Source: Thuidium tamariscinum
Taxonomy: Eukaryota > Streptophyta > Bryopsida > Hypnales > Thuidiaceae
NCBI GenBank assembly: GCA_947034885.2
Contig: OX344752.2
Coordinates: 28,834,386-28,898,385 of the forward strand
Length of the DNA: 64,000 nt
Direction: 5' to 3'
Shown: positions 1-11,833 of the stretch, one piece after another
Layout of the letters: each line of letters opens with the position of its first letter
Position numbering within the stretch: the stretch's first letter is position 1
The notes under the pieces: generated by a model
What the model was told of the DNA's origin: nothing
Databases searched by the model: none
The model's input: the letters and a program-made list of their open reading frames with translations, nothing else
Made by a program: the position numbers and the translations under genes

Positions 1-3000
1 ATATTTCCAAAATCACTTTTAATTAACCACAATTAACAATTAAAAAGTCAAATTAAGAGCTGACCCTCTCTATCTTTTAGGGAACAACTTGAAACGGAAA
101 TTCATCTACACCATTGTCTTCAGAAGGCCCCAATTAGCCTAGAGGACCCTTGACCCCTCAATCCTAGGCCGTTTGTGTGCCCAATTTGGAATTACGGTAA
201 CTCCAATTAAAAATCAAAAATCTAACTTTTAGGATTTGCGCATTTTGATAAATCTGTCAAGCTAGGGTCGTTAGGAATGTTTGTGAGAGCAAAGAATGTC
301 TCCTCATTTGCGTCATTTAGACATCATTCGCTCCTGATATGCTAGTCAACACGCCGCCAAATTATAAATTCTGTTGTAATCCGATGTCGTTGCTGTTTTT
401 GGAACTTCCACTTATTAGAAAGTCTTCAAACTTGACAAGGAGCTTATTCTATCTATAAAATATTTATATAATTTTTAGTGGGATTTACCGCACTCCAGAT
501 AATTTCTATGAATTTACCAACAACTTCGAACGCAGTTGACTTTCCATGGATTCATGGAGTCATTTGGGAAACTTATAAAATTCCGAAACTTTTTAGGCAA
601 CCTTCTTGATGTTCCAAAAAGCTTTGGCCAAAACTAAATTCCCAATTGTACTATTCACAGAGTGGCTAAAATTAGCAACTCTTAATAATTTCCACCCGTG
701 GGGGAAATCATTCTGGTACCGGAGTTTGTCGGGGATGATTAGTTCCTTTTTTTGTCTTCTTGGCATGTTTCTATTCTAGAAACACCTCTTTGTAAGTTCC
801 AACCTCCATTTCCTTTGTTTACCTTAGTCTTGGTTGTTGTTTTGGCATCTTCCACAAGGATTGACTTATAAATGCAAATCTTCTATGATTTGGATCTTGA
901 CCAGTGATATTTAGCCAGATTTTCACATGTATTCATTTTGTTCATTTTACATGGACAAGACACTAGGTCTGACTATCACTCAAAACCTCACGTTCACTCA
1001 AAAGTATAATTTTGACCTCACAATCCCTCAACTAAGACTTAGAAGTTCCAAAACATGTTGAAAAACACACTTTGGCCTTCTAAGACATCCTATGATTCAA
1101 TTGGAAGGGACTGCTACCAATTCCACTCAACTACTATAATTTATGCATATTTGTATAAATATTCGTTAAATGTTGTAAAACATTCGCAAAAAATGAATCC
1201 AGAGTTCTAAGTGCCATCTTGAGGGCTCACAAAGTGATAGCAAAATAATTGTAGGCACTTTATCTCCACCTTTGGAATAAAGTGTTCACAACTAGGTTCT
1301 TAATCTTATTTTTCAATCCAAACTCCTATGAATGTCTAAGTGTCAATCCAAATAAGCCTTCCAAATAATGAATCTTATTGTTATGGCGTTCACTTTTATA
1401 GTCTCTAATTGGTGAATGCTTAATCAAATTCAAATAAATTAGTAAATATGACCGGTTTGGGCTATGATTCCAAAATTTAGGTCCAATCTAAATTGATTAG
1501 GCAAGATAGTTAAAAATTGAAAGTCATAGAGTAAATGTTTAGGTCAAACTTAGTGATCTTTGTCTATTTGAGCTTGCAAGTTTTATACCCTAAACTTCGT
1601 CCTAATCTTACTTCTTTGTTATAGCTCCTATTTTTAAGTGTAAAATGGGTTTGAAAATATTTTTCGATATTCTAACTAGTTCTAGTCTTTACTTATTTCT
1701 TGGTTATGTGCTAAAATATTCTATTGTAGCTTTTAATCCTCAACTACTTTAGATAACTTTTCATCTACTTTTGAATTTTAAAACCAAAGTTTTTTTAGTC
1801 AAAGTACAATAAAATACCTTTCTAGAAAGATAATATACTTATACTTTTGTCTTTTTGAGTAAAGATTATTGATGGATGAAAAAGTGATTACCAATGACAT
1901 TCGAATTGACTTCATCAATTAATTCAAATTACTTGATAATTTCAAACTAATTTCTTTTTTCTACTTTTGAATTCTATTTTTAATCTAGATTCTAAATTTT
2001 TTTTTCTTGTTCCTTTGGATAAATTTCTAACTTTTCATTCAAATTTAAAACTATTTTTATGCACTTGTAACTTCTAAAGCTTTTGTTTATTTTCTATAGG
2101 TGATATCTTCTTAGAAAGTTATTTTAATTTTCTAACTATTTGTCAATTCAAATTATGATTTTTGGATGTTCTTAATGGTCTGATCCCAATTTTACCTCCT
2201 ATTACTATTACTTAATTTGTTTGAATTTTTTTGATAAAAATTCAAGCAAAAGTACTAAATTTGGAGACTTACATCTACATTGATGGTGTCCTCAACCTTG
2301 TTCATGTGATGAGCAATTATGACCTCTCAAACTCTTCCTTCCACCTCCACCTCTACTTTTTGGTGTTTAAACATCGAAATTTGCAAGCTCCTAGGTTGGA
2401 ATCGCTTCTTCCTTTGGCTTCCTTCTTTATTTTTTCCTTCTTTTTGCCTTTTCTTTATCTTTTTAATTTATCTTTTTCTTTTAGGATATGTTTTAAAAGT
2501 TGGATCCTATAAAAATCTACTATAGTCTAATTTCATCAATACTTGCTAAATGTCTTAAAAGTCAAGCAAAGCTCAACAAGTTTGTTTAACCTTTTCCTAC
2601 TTACAACTAATCTTGAGAACCTCACAAAAGTTAATGATTTTTCTATTCATTTTTTCGTTTTGTCTTTTAATCAAATTCAAAATGTGGTTAAAAAAGTCAA
2701 CTATTCTCTAACAAATGGTTTTCATCCACTCGCAAATTCATTAATTAATTCCAACTATCTAAGTGCTAAACTCTCAATTCCATTCTACCTATTTGCAATT
2801 TTGTTTGAAATTGCAATATGAAAGCTAAGCTAAATCTAAAACTTGCAATTCCAGCTATTGGAGTCTAAAGTATACATCTCAGGGGTACTAAAGTTAGAAC
2901 TAGAGTTTGAAAGCTTCAAAATTTAGTAGTTTGTAACCAATAATCAAAAGCAATATTGTCTTTTAAGTGCATAGTGTAGGCACTTTATTCCCACCCTTGG

Positions 3001-3070
3001 AATAAAGTGTACACAACCAAGTTCAACTATGTGAAATCTAATTCCTAGTGGGTGTCTACCTACATCTAAT

Positions 3071-3360
3071 CATTAGGAGAGATTTGAAGGCTCTAGGAGC
3101 CCGTGAGTTCCCACAGCTCAAGATTGCGAAAACAACCGTAGGAACGCAGTTATGTAGGAATCTAACGTGGTGCAGACCGTGCTACGTCATTGACCTTTTT
3201 ATTTCGAAAATAAATTTTTTTTAGACTTTTTTTCATATTTCAGGACCCTTATTTTTTTATTTAAAAGAAAATGCTGACCTGATAGCGGCCAGCCGTTCCC
3301 TGACCAGTTTCAGGAATAGTCCCGAAACGGCCCTTTGGAGCCCTCAAATCCCTCCTAATG
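3071..3360. mobile_element. MITE family F1 copy 1 (CATTAGGAGGGATTTG ends)
   Basis: 290 bp with terminal inverted repeats CATTAGGAGAGATTTGAAGGC-like and its mirror at 3,340-3,360. Two more copies lie at 19,717-19,988 and 60,349-60,636, the last in opposite orientation; all share a central TTTCACATTTCAGGA-like core. No convincing target duplication, so the superfamily is unassigned. Confidence 0.75.
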
Positions 3361-6267
3361 CCAGTTCTGTCTTCTGAACAATGGATCTTTCTACCTCTAC
3401 TCCTACTTTCCCTACTTATGTTTGTTATGATTTTGTCTAAAAATTCTTTAAGCAGTAATTGACGTGTGAATGCTAGGTTCCAAACTATGTTCTAATTTCC
3501 TTCTCTAAACTTGATTCTAATGTTGGAGTCCCTTTGGATGATTGTACCCTATTCTAGTTATAATCTTAAGAAATACATTCCCAAAGTTTAACCTTTCATT
3601 GGTAATGTTAGGTTATCTTCTATTTGATTGGTAATATTTTCTACTATTATCTTTATTTTCTACTTTCATTCTAAATTTAATACCTCTTTAATTTTAACTT
3701 AACTATAATTTTCCTATGTATTTTATCCTATTTGTAATTAAATTCTATAAAATTGAAGAAGGGTGAATTCTCAAACTTACCTCAATCATGTTGACTTTGA
3801 ATCTTCATAGCCGTTAAAAACCTCCTCCCAATATGTCAATTCCACCTCCATTTTGATAATTTCATATAAAAAGGTACTCCTCGGTATGTCTTCACGATCC
3901 CTTGAAAGATTTGTATATCTTTTTGCTTCTCTTCTTTTTCTCTTTTTATTTGTTATCCTTATCTTTAAAATGTTTTCCCTTTGTCCTTTGAAAGGACTCC
4001 AAAGTCAAAGTATAAAAAATCCCAATGAAACTTAATTTTTAATTATCAACTAATGACTTCTAAAGTCAACTCCCTCTACAACTAAGCTTTTTCAACCTTA
4101 CTCTAATTTAGCAAGACTCTAAATCTTCCCTAAGTCAAACTATTCTCTTTCTTGGTTTTCTCTCCTTATTTTCTATTGACTAATAATTTGGCTCAAAAAG
4201 TCAACACTTGCTCTATTTCATCTATCTCCTTTACTCTCTACTATCCTCATCTCTCTACTCTCTCATTTTCTATGTGTTTATGCAGAAGTGTATCTAAGTT
4301 TGAAAAAGTTTGAAAAAAAGCAAGTTTGTGTTGGACTGAAGTGAATTTGTACTGTGCACTGAGTTGGACGGGGGTTAAGGCCTCCAAATGAGATTGAGAG
4401 TCTTATTAATCTGTTATTGCAAGTCAACTCAAGTTAGGAGGGGGGCAATCAAACCAGACTAATTGATCTCCCTTGATGATCTGATTTCATTTCGTATTTT
4501 GTTTTTTTCAATTCAGAAGGTTTGGTTTGGTATGCATTAAATTTAAAATGTAGGACTACTCAATACTCTTAATTCCTAATTTGAGCGGAAATGGAGTTTT
4601 CAAATAGAGAAGCAAAATATTGTATTTTCGGAAATCTCTATCTATCTTTTCTTTCATTGTTTCCTTATCTCTAAGTTCTAATTTTATCAAAGGAATTCAA
4701 CACAACTAGTTTTCTCACACTTCGTTCTCTCAAAAGTCACTCTCTGTGTTCAAATTTCAAAAATTTGGGAGAAAGGGAGCCCTGGTGGGCATCATCCCCG
4801 TGTATATGTGTTTAGTGAAAATGAGTTTTTGTGTGAGAGCACCAAGCTTTGGACCCCGAACTGTCTACGCTTTGATTGCCAAACTAGCTGCCTGCCGGCG
4901 GTTTTCTCTGGCGGGCTGCCTTAACTGGCCACGTTCTTCATTGCCAAACTCGTGAACTAAATAAATCCAACACAATTATAAAATTGGTGGTTGTTTGCCA
5001 ATGGTTATGTTAACCAAACCAGGGTCTCTTTGAGGGACCCTTTGATAAAAAACAAACAAATTGGAATTCAAAAATGGGGATTTAGGCCTCTTACAATTTC
5101 CCTTCCAAAATGAATCCTAGGGCAAAAGCTTTGCCATATTAGAGGGGTTAGCCTCAAATTCTGGCAATAACTTGCAAGAGCTCTGTTAGAAATGGAATTC
5201 AACTCCAATTTTCCCACTGGAATCACAAGTCAATGGCTAGGCCCGAGGGGAATTCCGATAAACCAATCCAAGTTGCGAATCCACTCGAAGAGACTAGTCA
5301 TAAAGAATTATAATAATTTGCAAACAAAACACAATATTCACGTGAATAGTTAGAATAATGTATCAATGCCTCCAATAAACATACAACAATGTTTAAAACA
5401 CTTCAACTCAAGACAAGTGCAAGAATGTAAAGTCTTGAGAATATACCAACCTTCAAGTTGAAGTAGGAGGTGTTTCCAAACTTGAAATGAGTGCCAAATA
5501 GGTGTAAAGATGATAGAATTATATAGAATGGTGTAGGAATGATTTGAGAATGATATTGAAAAATGATATGATGGTTATGAGAATGGTTGTAATGGATGTG
5601 AAGTGAGAGGAGGGGGAGGACTTTTATATATTTCCAAGGTCTCCTCCCCCCTCAAATTACTTGATAAACTACCTAAAAAATCAAATTTAACCTCTAAAAT
5701 TCTACACTATTGTTGTGACTACTCTAACTTTTGAAGAAATGATTTCATTTCCAAATGGACAACGCCAATAGCTTTAAAAGACCCAAATTAGCCTAAAAAA
5801 ATTCCTTCCCCTTACTCCTAGAGCCTAATTGCGCTCAAAAGCTAACAATTATGATCCAGTGAAAAGGATAGAAAATTTATCTTTTGGAATTGATTTTTCC
5901 CAAAACTTTTGACTAGCTAGAGTTTCCGGGAAGGTCCAAGAATATTAGAAAAGAGTCTAAGTTGACCCAAATCGGACTCCGTATGCTCCCCGTACGCTAG
6001 TCAACTCGCAAGGATTTTAGTAAAACTATTTAACCTTGTTGCTGCCACTGGTTCAGGTACTTGTTGAAGTTAGAATGTCTTGAAATTTGGCGTGGCCCTT
6101 ATTTACATTGAAACACACTATCCTAATTTTTAGTGGGATTTTACCATCACCATGGAATTCTATATGAATTTTCAATTGCCGGTAAAAGCGGTTGATTTCC
6201 CATTGAGTCGTTTTCGCAATTTAGAAAATTACGAAACTTTTAGGGGATCTTCTAGGAATCCCCCTAA

Positions 6268-6531
6268 GAGCATCCCCACCCCTCGCTTCCCTATCCCTTT
6301 CTCTATCCCTTATATTCATCCAAGGAGTTAAGGATAGGGAAGCTCCTCCCTACAGGTCCGGATAGGGATAGGGAAGCCACACTAGTTCCCTATCCGACAT
6401 CCAATTTGGAGAATTGGGACCCCCTCTACCCCAAATTTTACACATACAATACGCCAGTGAGAGGGATTTCTTCCCTATCTGGATGAAAACCATCCGGATA
6501 GGGATAAGGAAGCCATAGGGTGGGAATACTC
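6268..6531. mobile_element. Tourist-like MITE (PIF/Harbinger type)
   Basis: 264 bp beginning GAGCATCCCCACCC and ending GGGTGGGAATACTC, flanked by TAA on both sides, as for PIF/Harbinger (TWA) insertions. Interior rich in CTATCC/GGATAG motifs. It interrupts the right copy of the long repeat; the sequence either side lines up with the left copy at about 600-620. Confidence 0.75.
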
Positions 6532-6640
6532 TAAAGTCAAGTGTAAAGTTTTGCTATAAAATCACACTATCTAAATAAAATAGAAATTGTACCATAGCGG
6601 AATTAATTTCTCCAGGGAGGAATCATTCCCGTACAAGGAA

Positions 6641-7292
6641 ATCTCTACAAGTTAGCTTCGGCGTGACGCTCTTAGGAGACTATCGGACTCCCGTGGTTGC
6701 CGATTGGAGCCACATCTTGCCAGGACCTTTCTTAAGAATTTCGATAGGGCCCGTCATGGTGCTTTTGCACTAATTCATCTCCCAAATATTAATTAATGCA
6801 ACCTCCTTGTAATTGCTTAAATCACAGTTATTCACCTAATAGGACGTAGAAGTTGGCGCTAAGGAGTCTTTTCAGGTACTTCCAAAAAAATTATAACCAA
6901 TTCCTCGAAATTATAGGAAATTGTATCAATCCTACTTTGAACACTCTTTTTAGTTGATTTTTAACCATAATAACCCTAAATATGAGCAATAAGCAAAAAG
7001 AAGAAAAATCCGAGGCTTGGGTGACAACTACGAGACTCACACATAGTGAGACACACATCTATCTTTTGAAAAAAATATTATTTTTTAAATTATTAAATTA
7101 TCCCCTCCCTCCCCCCTACATATAATTTTTACAAAGATAACTTACTACATACAATATGAGACAACTCCATATATATAAATATTTGTATTCATATTCTTAT
7201 CATGTACATCCATAGTTGTATTTGTATTTCAAATTGTATTTCACATCAACGGCTTCTAATTTTTGAGAGATTGATGGCACTAGGGAGCATAT
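6641..7292. other. non-coding stretch, nothing recognised
   Basis: Between the long repeat and the first TTAA element. AT-rich with a few GC-richer patches near 6,650-6,770; no open frame, RNA gene or terminal repeat was recognised. Confidence 0.5.
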
Positions 7293-7296
7293 TTAA

Positions 7297-8240
7297 CCCC
7301 TAAAGGGTTTTGACTATGTTTTCAACAAAAATGCTCCAAAATTGCCATTTCTAATACAAGTGCAATTTTTTCTTAAAACACATTTTTGACTCATGTAACC
7401 ATAGGATCTTGTAGTAAGGTGGTTTGTAAAGATGTGGAAAAAATTTCAAAAATTTCCACCGTGTAGATTGCAAGATAAAAGCATTTGAATTGACAAAAAT
7501 TGTTTTTTTATCCCTCCAAAAATCTAGGCAACTACACTTCACAAAGTCACATTTATGTGAAAAAAAATTCAAAATGGTGGTTTCTCTTTGAATTCATACT
7601 TCAAAGCAAGTTGGCTACATTCTCAAAAAATTTCAAACCATTTGGAATTGTACAACATATAGGAAAAAATAAGTAAGTAGAAAGAAGTAAAAAATGAGCC
7701 AAAATACTAAATTGTGAACATTTTATTCATGAAATTGAAAATTTTCAATCCCAATGGTTAAAATGGTGTAGTAAACAATCTACATATTCTGTTTTTATTT
7801 TTTTCCAAAAATAAAAAAAATTGAATTAAATGAAGAATTTCAAACTTTTTTTTGAACTGTAGAGATTTTGTAATTGGCCGCAAACTACCCCAAACTCAAA
7901 ATCTTCATAACTTTTGACTCATTGATCGAAATGGATTGATTCAAAGCTTCTCATGTCTGTATAAACCTAAAGAACCAATTTGAGATTTCACTTCTTAAAA
8001 AAAAGTTTTTTTGAAGAAGTTTTTTCAGCTCCCAGTCTGCCCGCCGAGTAAAGAAAACAACATATCCTGCCATAACTTTTTAACCGTGAAGTCAAAAGTT
8101 ATGAAAATTGTCGAGCCTTAAAGCTACTCCTTGGGCACACATTGTAAAAAAAACTCAAAGAAAAAATAACAAAACTCCATCCGTAGTGAGCTGCCCCAAA
8201 AATTTATAATCTCAAAAAACGTTGTTCAGGGCTTTAGGGG
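7297..8240. mobile_element. TTAA-flanked non-autonomous element, copy P1 (piggyBac-type signature)
   Basis: 944 bp starting CCCCTAAAGGG and ending CTTTAGGGG, with TTAA immediately outside at 7,293-7,296 and 8,241-8,244. CCC-type ends at a TTAA target are the hallmark of piggyBac; Kolobok or Sola-type elements are alternatives. No transposase frame. Internal landmarks shared by all copies: CATAGGATCTTGTAGTAA, AATTGTACAACATATAGGA, AAACAATCTACAT and CATAACTTTTGACTCATTGA. Confidence 0.8.
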
Positions 8241-8819
8241 TTAACCCCTAATGGTACGTTCACACCGGGAGTTACAGAAGGGTAAGTAGTCAAAAAACGC
8301 AATCCCCATTTGGAAACTGCACAAGGATGGACTTAATGTATGGGAAGTGCCAGTGATTAGTTACAAGTTAGCTAGTTAATTTTGAGAATTTCCGAAAGAA
8401 ATAGAAATGTTTAAGAAGGGGCTTAAAAGAAAAACCAAGGTATTCGAAAATGGACCAATTAGAGAAATTAGTGCCGTCAATTAGGCAAGCTAGCCTTGGA
8501 GTATTCATGGCAAATTACTGATTGAAAAATATTTTTCACGACAGGTAACCAACCAAGTATATACTTCTTAGGAAATTTTTGTAATACTATGCATAGTATT
8601 CTATTGTACTAACTACTAAGCTGTAATATTAAGTTCCTAATAATCAAGTGTTCACAACTTAACAAGCATCCAAAGTCATTAGCCTTAAGTAACTGAGTGC
8701 AATACTACCCTGCAAGCCTGTACAATAATACAACACATTGAACACAACATACCTTGGATTCTTGAAAATGTAAATTGAGAGTTACCGTTGCGATATTGGA
8801 GCCTTCCTGGCTTGAAATG

Positions 8820-9040
8820 AAGTCTGGAAACCTTGCACCCTCATTGGCCGTCAATCACCCCGTCAGCACTTAGATCCATCAATGGTTGAAGTTTGGCAGG
8901 CTGGCCCAGCTCTCGTCTGAAAACCGTGGCCGTGGCCCGTTGTCCGTTGCCGCTCTGAAGTCCAGAGCTTCGCAATCTGCCACTCTACGCCTCCGCCAGT
9001 TTGTCGTGGAGTGGCTCCTACTCCGCCGTTGTCCTGTTGG
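8820..9040. other. locally GC-rich patch inside the 8.5-kb transposon
   Basis: Conspicuously richer in G and C than its surroundings, with several CG dinucleotides. The minus-strand open frames here (up to 129 codons) show no recognisable domain. It could be the promoter or 5' leader of a transposon gene, or captured host DNA. Origin unresolved. Confidence 0.3.
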
Positions 9041-9629
9041 TTAGTGTGTGATCTGTGAAGCAAGCTGAGTGCACAGTTTGTAAATCTCCTTAGTGTATTA
9101 CGCGCTTGGTACATGATTGCATGCTGCATTGTCCGGGTTTTGTAAGAGTTTAGATTTAGGGTGATCATCAAATTTCTTGGACGCCTTTTTCGCTCCATCC
9201 TTGTGCGATTGAGCGACTTGTGAAATCGGTGCATCTGCGTACAATTGAGCATATAATCTCCTCTGCTGGCTTTGGAATTGAGAAATTAGGGTGGTCAACC
9301 ACTTACTTCGCTGGCGGTGTTGGTATTTGTGTTGTTTTTTCAAAATCGATTGTGTGGTGGGCAATTGAGGCGATCAAATCAAGTATTTCCTTTGACCACC
9401 ACCCTATGTTTTGAATGCAATGTCGTGTGTATATTCTCGTTTAGGATATTTTGATGTCTTCATTTGAACTTCTTGTTATCGACCTGCAGTATATGAATCA
9501 GTGATCATCGACTTGTAGATGCAATTCAATGATCTTTGACCTATACAGATTGATGGATTTGGTGCGATCAACTTTGTGAGTAATATCTGTATGCTTTTAT
9601 AAATTATTGGAGTCATTGGAATATTGAAT

Positions 9630-9740
9630 TAGGCAATTGTGTTTGAGATCGGAGTCTATCAAATCGGAGTTGATGAGAGTCAATAAAATCGGAGTTGATT
9701 AGAATCAATAAGATTGGAGTCGATTGGTGATTCGGTGCCC
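9630..9740. repeat. short tandem repeat AATCGGAGT(T/C)GAT
   Basis: Four to five imperfect copies of an AATCGGAGTTGATNAGAGTCAATAA-like unit, followed by further CCGATTG-type motifs to about 10,000. These are subterminal repeats of the 8.5-kb transposon and candidate transposase binding sites. Confidence 0.5.
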
Positions 9741-11026
9741 AAAATCAGGTATTCCTTCAGTCCTTCCGCTCTTGCTCTGTTTTTTTGTTATGTACTATTG
9801 TTGCATCTCTGTGATTCTTGTGTCTTGATTTGAATGTCTTATGTTGGTGCAATTGGTTGCAATCGGTGTGATGGACTTTTGAGCCGATTGGTGTGTGTCC
9901 TATTTTGAATGACTTTTTCCGATTGCTGTAAGTCAATTGGTGGGCATGATTGATGTAATCCACAAGTACAATTGGTGTGAACAACTTGTGAGCCGATTGT
10001 TGCAAATTCTTTGCATGCTATTTAGACAATTGATCAAATCAAGTATTTTCTTGCGCTCCCTGATTTTTTTAATGTAATGTCATCTATGTGTTGTTTGCTT
10101 TCAAAAATTACTCCCTATTTTTTTGTCCTCTGTTTTGATTTGAATGTCATGAGCTTGACTTGTAGTTATTTGTGTGATGAACTTACAAACCTGTTGCTAT
10201 CCAATGCTTGAGGTCTTCACTGTGGCCCCGGGGAGATTACTTGCGATTTTTAGAAACCTACATGAGTTAAAAGATAGGGTCTATTTAATTCAAAGGGGAT
10301 CAATTTTATATAATATGTAGGACTACTATAGGGTCCTTGAAATGTCACATATTCTATTATATATAAATTAGGCTATGTATAAACATTATTTAGTAGGAAA
10401 TTTTATTAATAAATTAGCCTTTACAAATAGAATTTGTACAAATTTTTTATAGTACAATAAGTATAGATGTAGACAAAAAATTTTAAGTGAATGATAAAAC
10501 TTACATAATTTAGTAAATCTAGGGATATTTTCAAGAAATTTGTTGTTATTATCAAATAATTCTAGCCTGCACATACAAATCTTTCCATAAGTATGCCAAC
10601 TATATGACAGTATATAAGAATCTATTATTTCAAGATAAAAGAGTTGAGCTGTAAATTTATAATGAGGTTGTACTATAGATATTTGTGTTCACATGAAGTA
10701 CTTGTAAAGAAATTGGTGTAGGGTTTGCAACATTTGCATTCATGAAATCTTTTCTATATTTTGATACTATAAACTCTAGATTTGCCTCAACTACTTGAAC
10801 AGATGCTTAGAAATGCTTAGAAATGTTTAGAATCATCTATTTTTTACTAGAATTTAATAAAGATTTTTTATTTTTTTATTTTAAATTCAAAATCATTGCA
10901 AATGCATATGTATAGATAAAATATATGGTCTCTATGTTATAGTAGAGGTCATATTCTTGTGTTAATCTACAGTGTTTTTAAAGAGTCAATTTCTCATGTT
11001 GTTCATGTTACAGTACTAGCAGGGTG

Positions 11027-11322
11027 TTTTTTTTTCATTTCTTGTGAAGTGTCAAAGTGACGATATTTCATTTTATTGTGGAGCTCCAAATCTCAAAATT
11101 CATCCATATATTGGATAGAAAATATCATATTAGCACATAATACATATCTACCATTCTATTTTCATCCATTATTTGGTGATTTCATTGACTATTTAAAAAA
11201 AATTGAAGTTTATTGGTGATTTGATCTAAAATTTTATTGTTTTTTTCCTATAGGCTTGGTGCTAGCCTAAAAAATTTGGTGCAATTTTGCACCAAATTGC
11301 TAGAAAAAACAACTCTAATGAC
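11027..11322. repeat. dispersed repeat R1, copy 1
   Basis: About 290 bp nearly identical to 39,243-39,538, including GTGGAGCTCCAAAT, CATCCATATATTGGATAG and the palindromic GGTGCAATTTTGCACC. Lies inside the 8.5-kb transposon upstream of the transposase. The element type is unknown. Confidence 0.65.
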
Positions 11323-11833
11323 TAGTATTGGTGTTTTTTTTAGTTTCAATATCATAACTGTGTTTAATGTTTCTATGATGTTTATTATTCACCATATCAA
11401 GTTCTTTAAGATACATGATATAGAATTTAGAAATATTTAAAACTATTGTTGCATTTCACATTTATATTTGTCATTTGAAATCGTACTACAATACAAGTAG
11501 TGCATATATTAAAAAAAATTGTATATATAAGACATTACTTTTATAGTGTATTGTAAATGGGTATGACAAAATTAGACATATAAATTTTGTATATAAGATA
11601 GTCCAACTATAAAAAACAAATGACTGAATTTATATGTAAAGATACAATTATTTTAATTATTATAATGAAGGTAAAAAGCCCCATGTCAAATACCTTATTA
11701 ACTCACGTGTATGCTTAAAATTACAAGGAGTGATCTCCCTAGGACTGTGGCAAATTTGCTTTAATTTTGCAAACTATCATTGTTGTTTTCTAATGCTTTG
11801 GTATACATTGTGCTTCATTGGCAAATTCTCTCG

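Larger units (their letters stand above)
1..6640. mobile_element. possible old LTR-type fossil, left end outside window
   Basis: The stretch 1 to about 712 and the stretch from about 5,640 to 6,640 are diverged copies of one sequence in the same orientation (shared landmarks: CCCAATTAGCCTA-like, TTTTTAGTGGGATTT, a CGAAACTTTTTAGG-like block, and a GGAATCATTC-like end). Spaced about 5.6 kb apart, they could be the two long terminal repeats of an element. A TGGTACCGGAG stretch at 714 resembles an initiator-Met tRNA primer site, and a purine run lies at about 4,435. No gag or pol similarity was recognised in between, so it would be a non-coding (LARD-like) and old, broken copy. Two MITEs sit inside. 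The alternative is two independent copies of a dispersed repeat. Confidence 0.35.

Noticed and set aside
2231-4035. Short open frames rich in F, L and S
   Set aside because: Translations of T-rich repeat DNA; no gag, pol or other domain recognised.
8863-9364. Minus-strand open frames of 129 and 88 codons
   Set aside because: No domain, overlapping frames, inside a transposon; the composition alone explains the open length.
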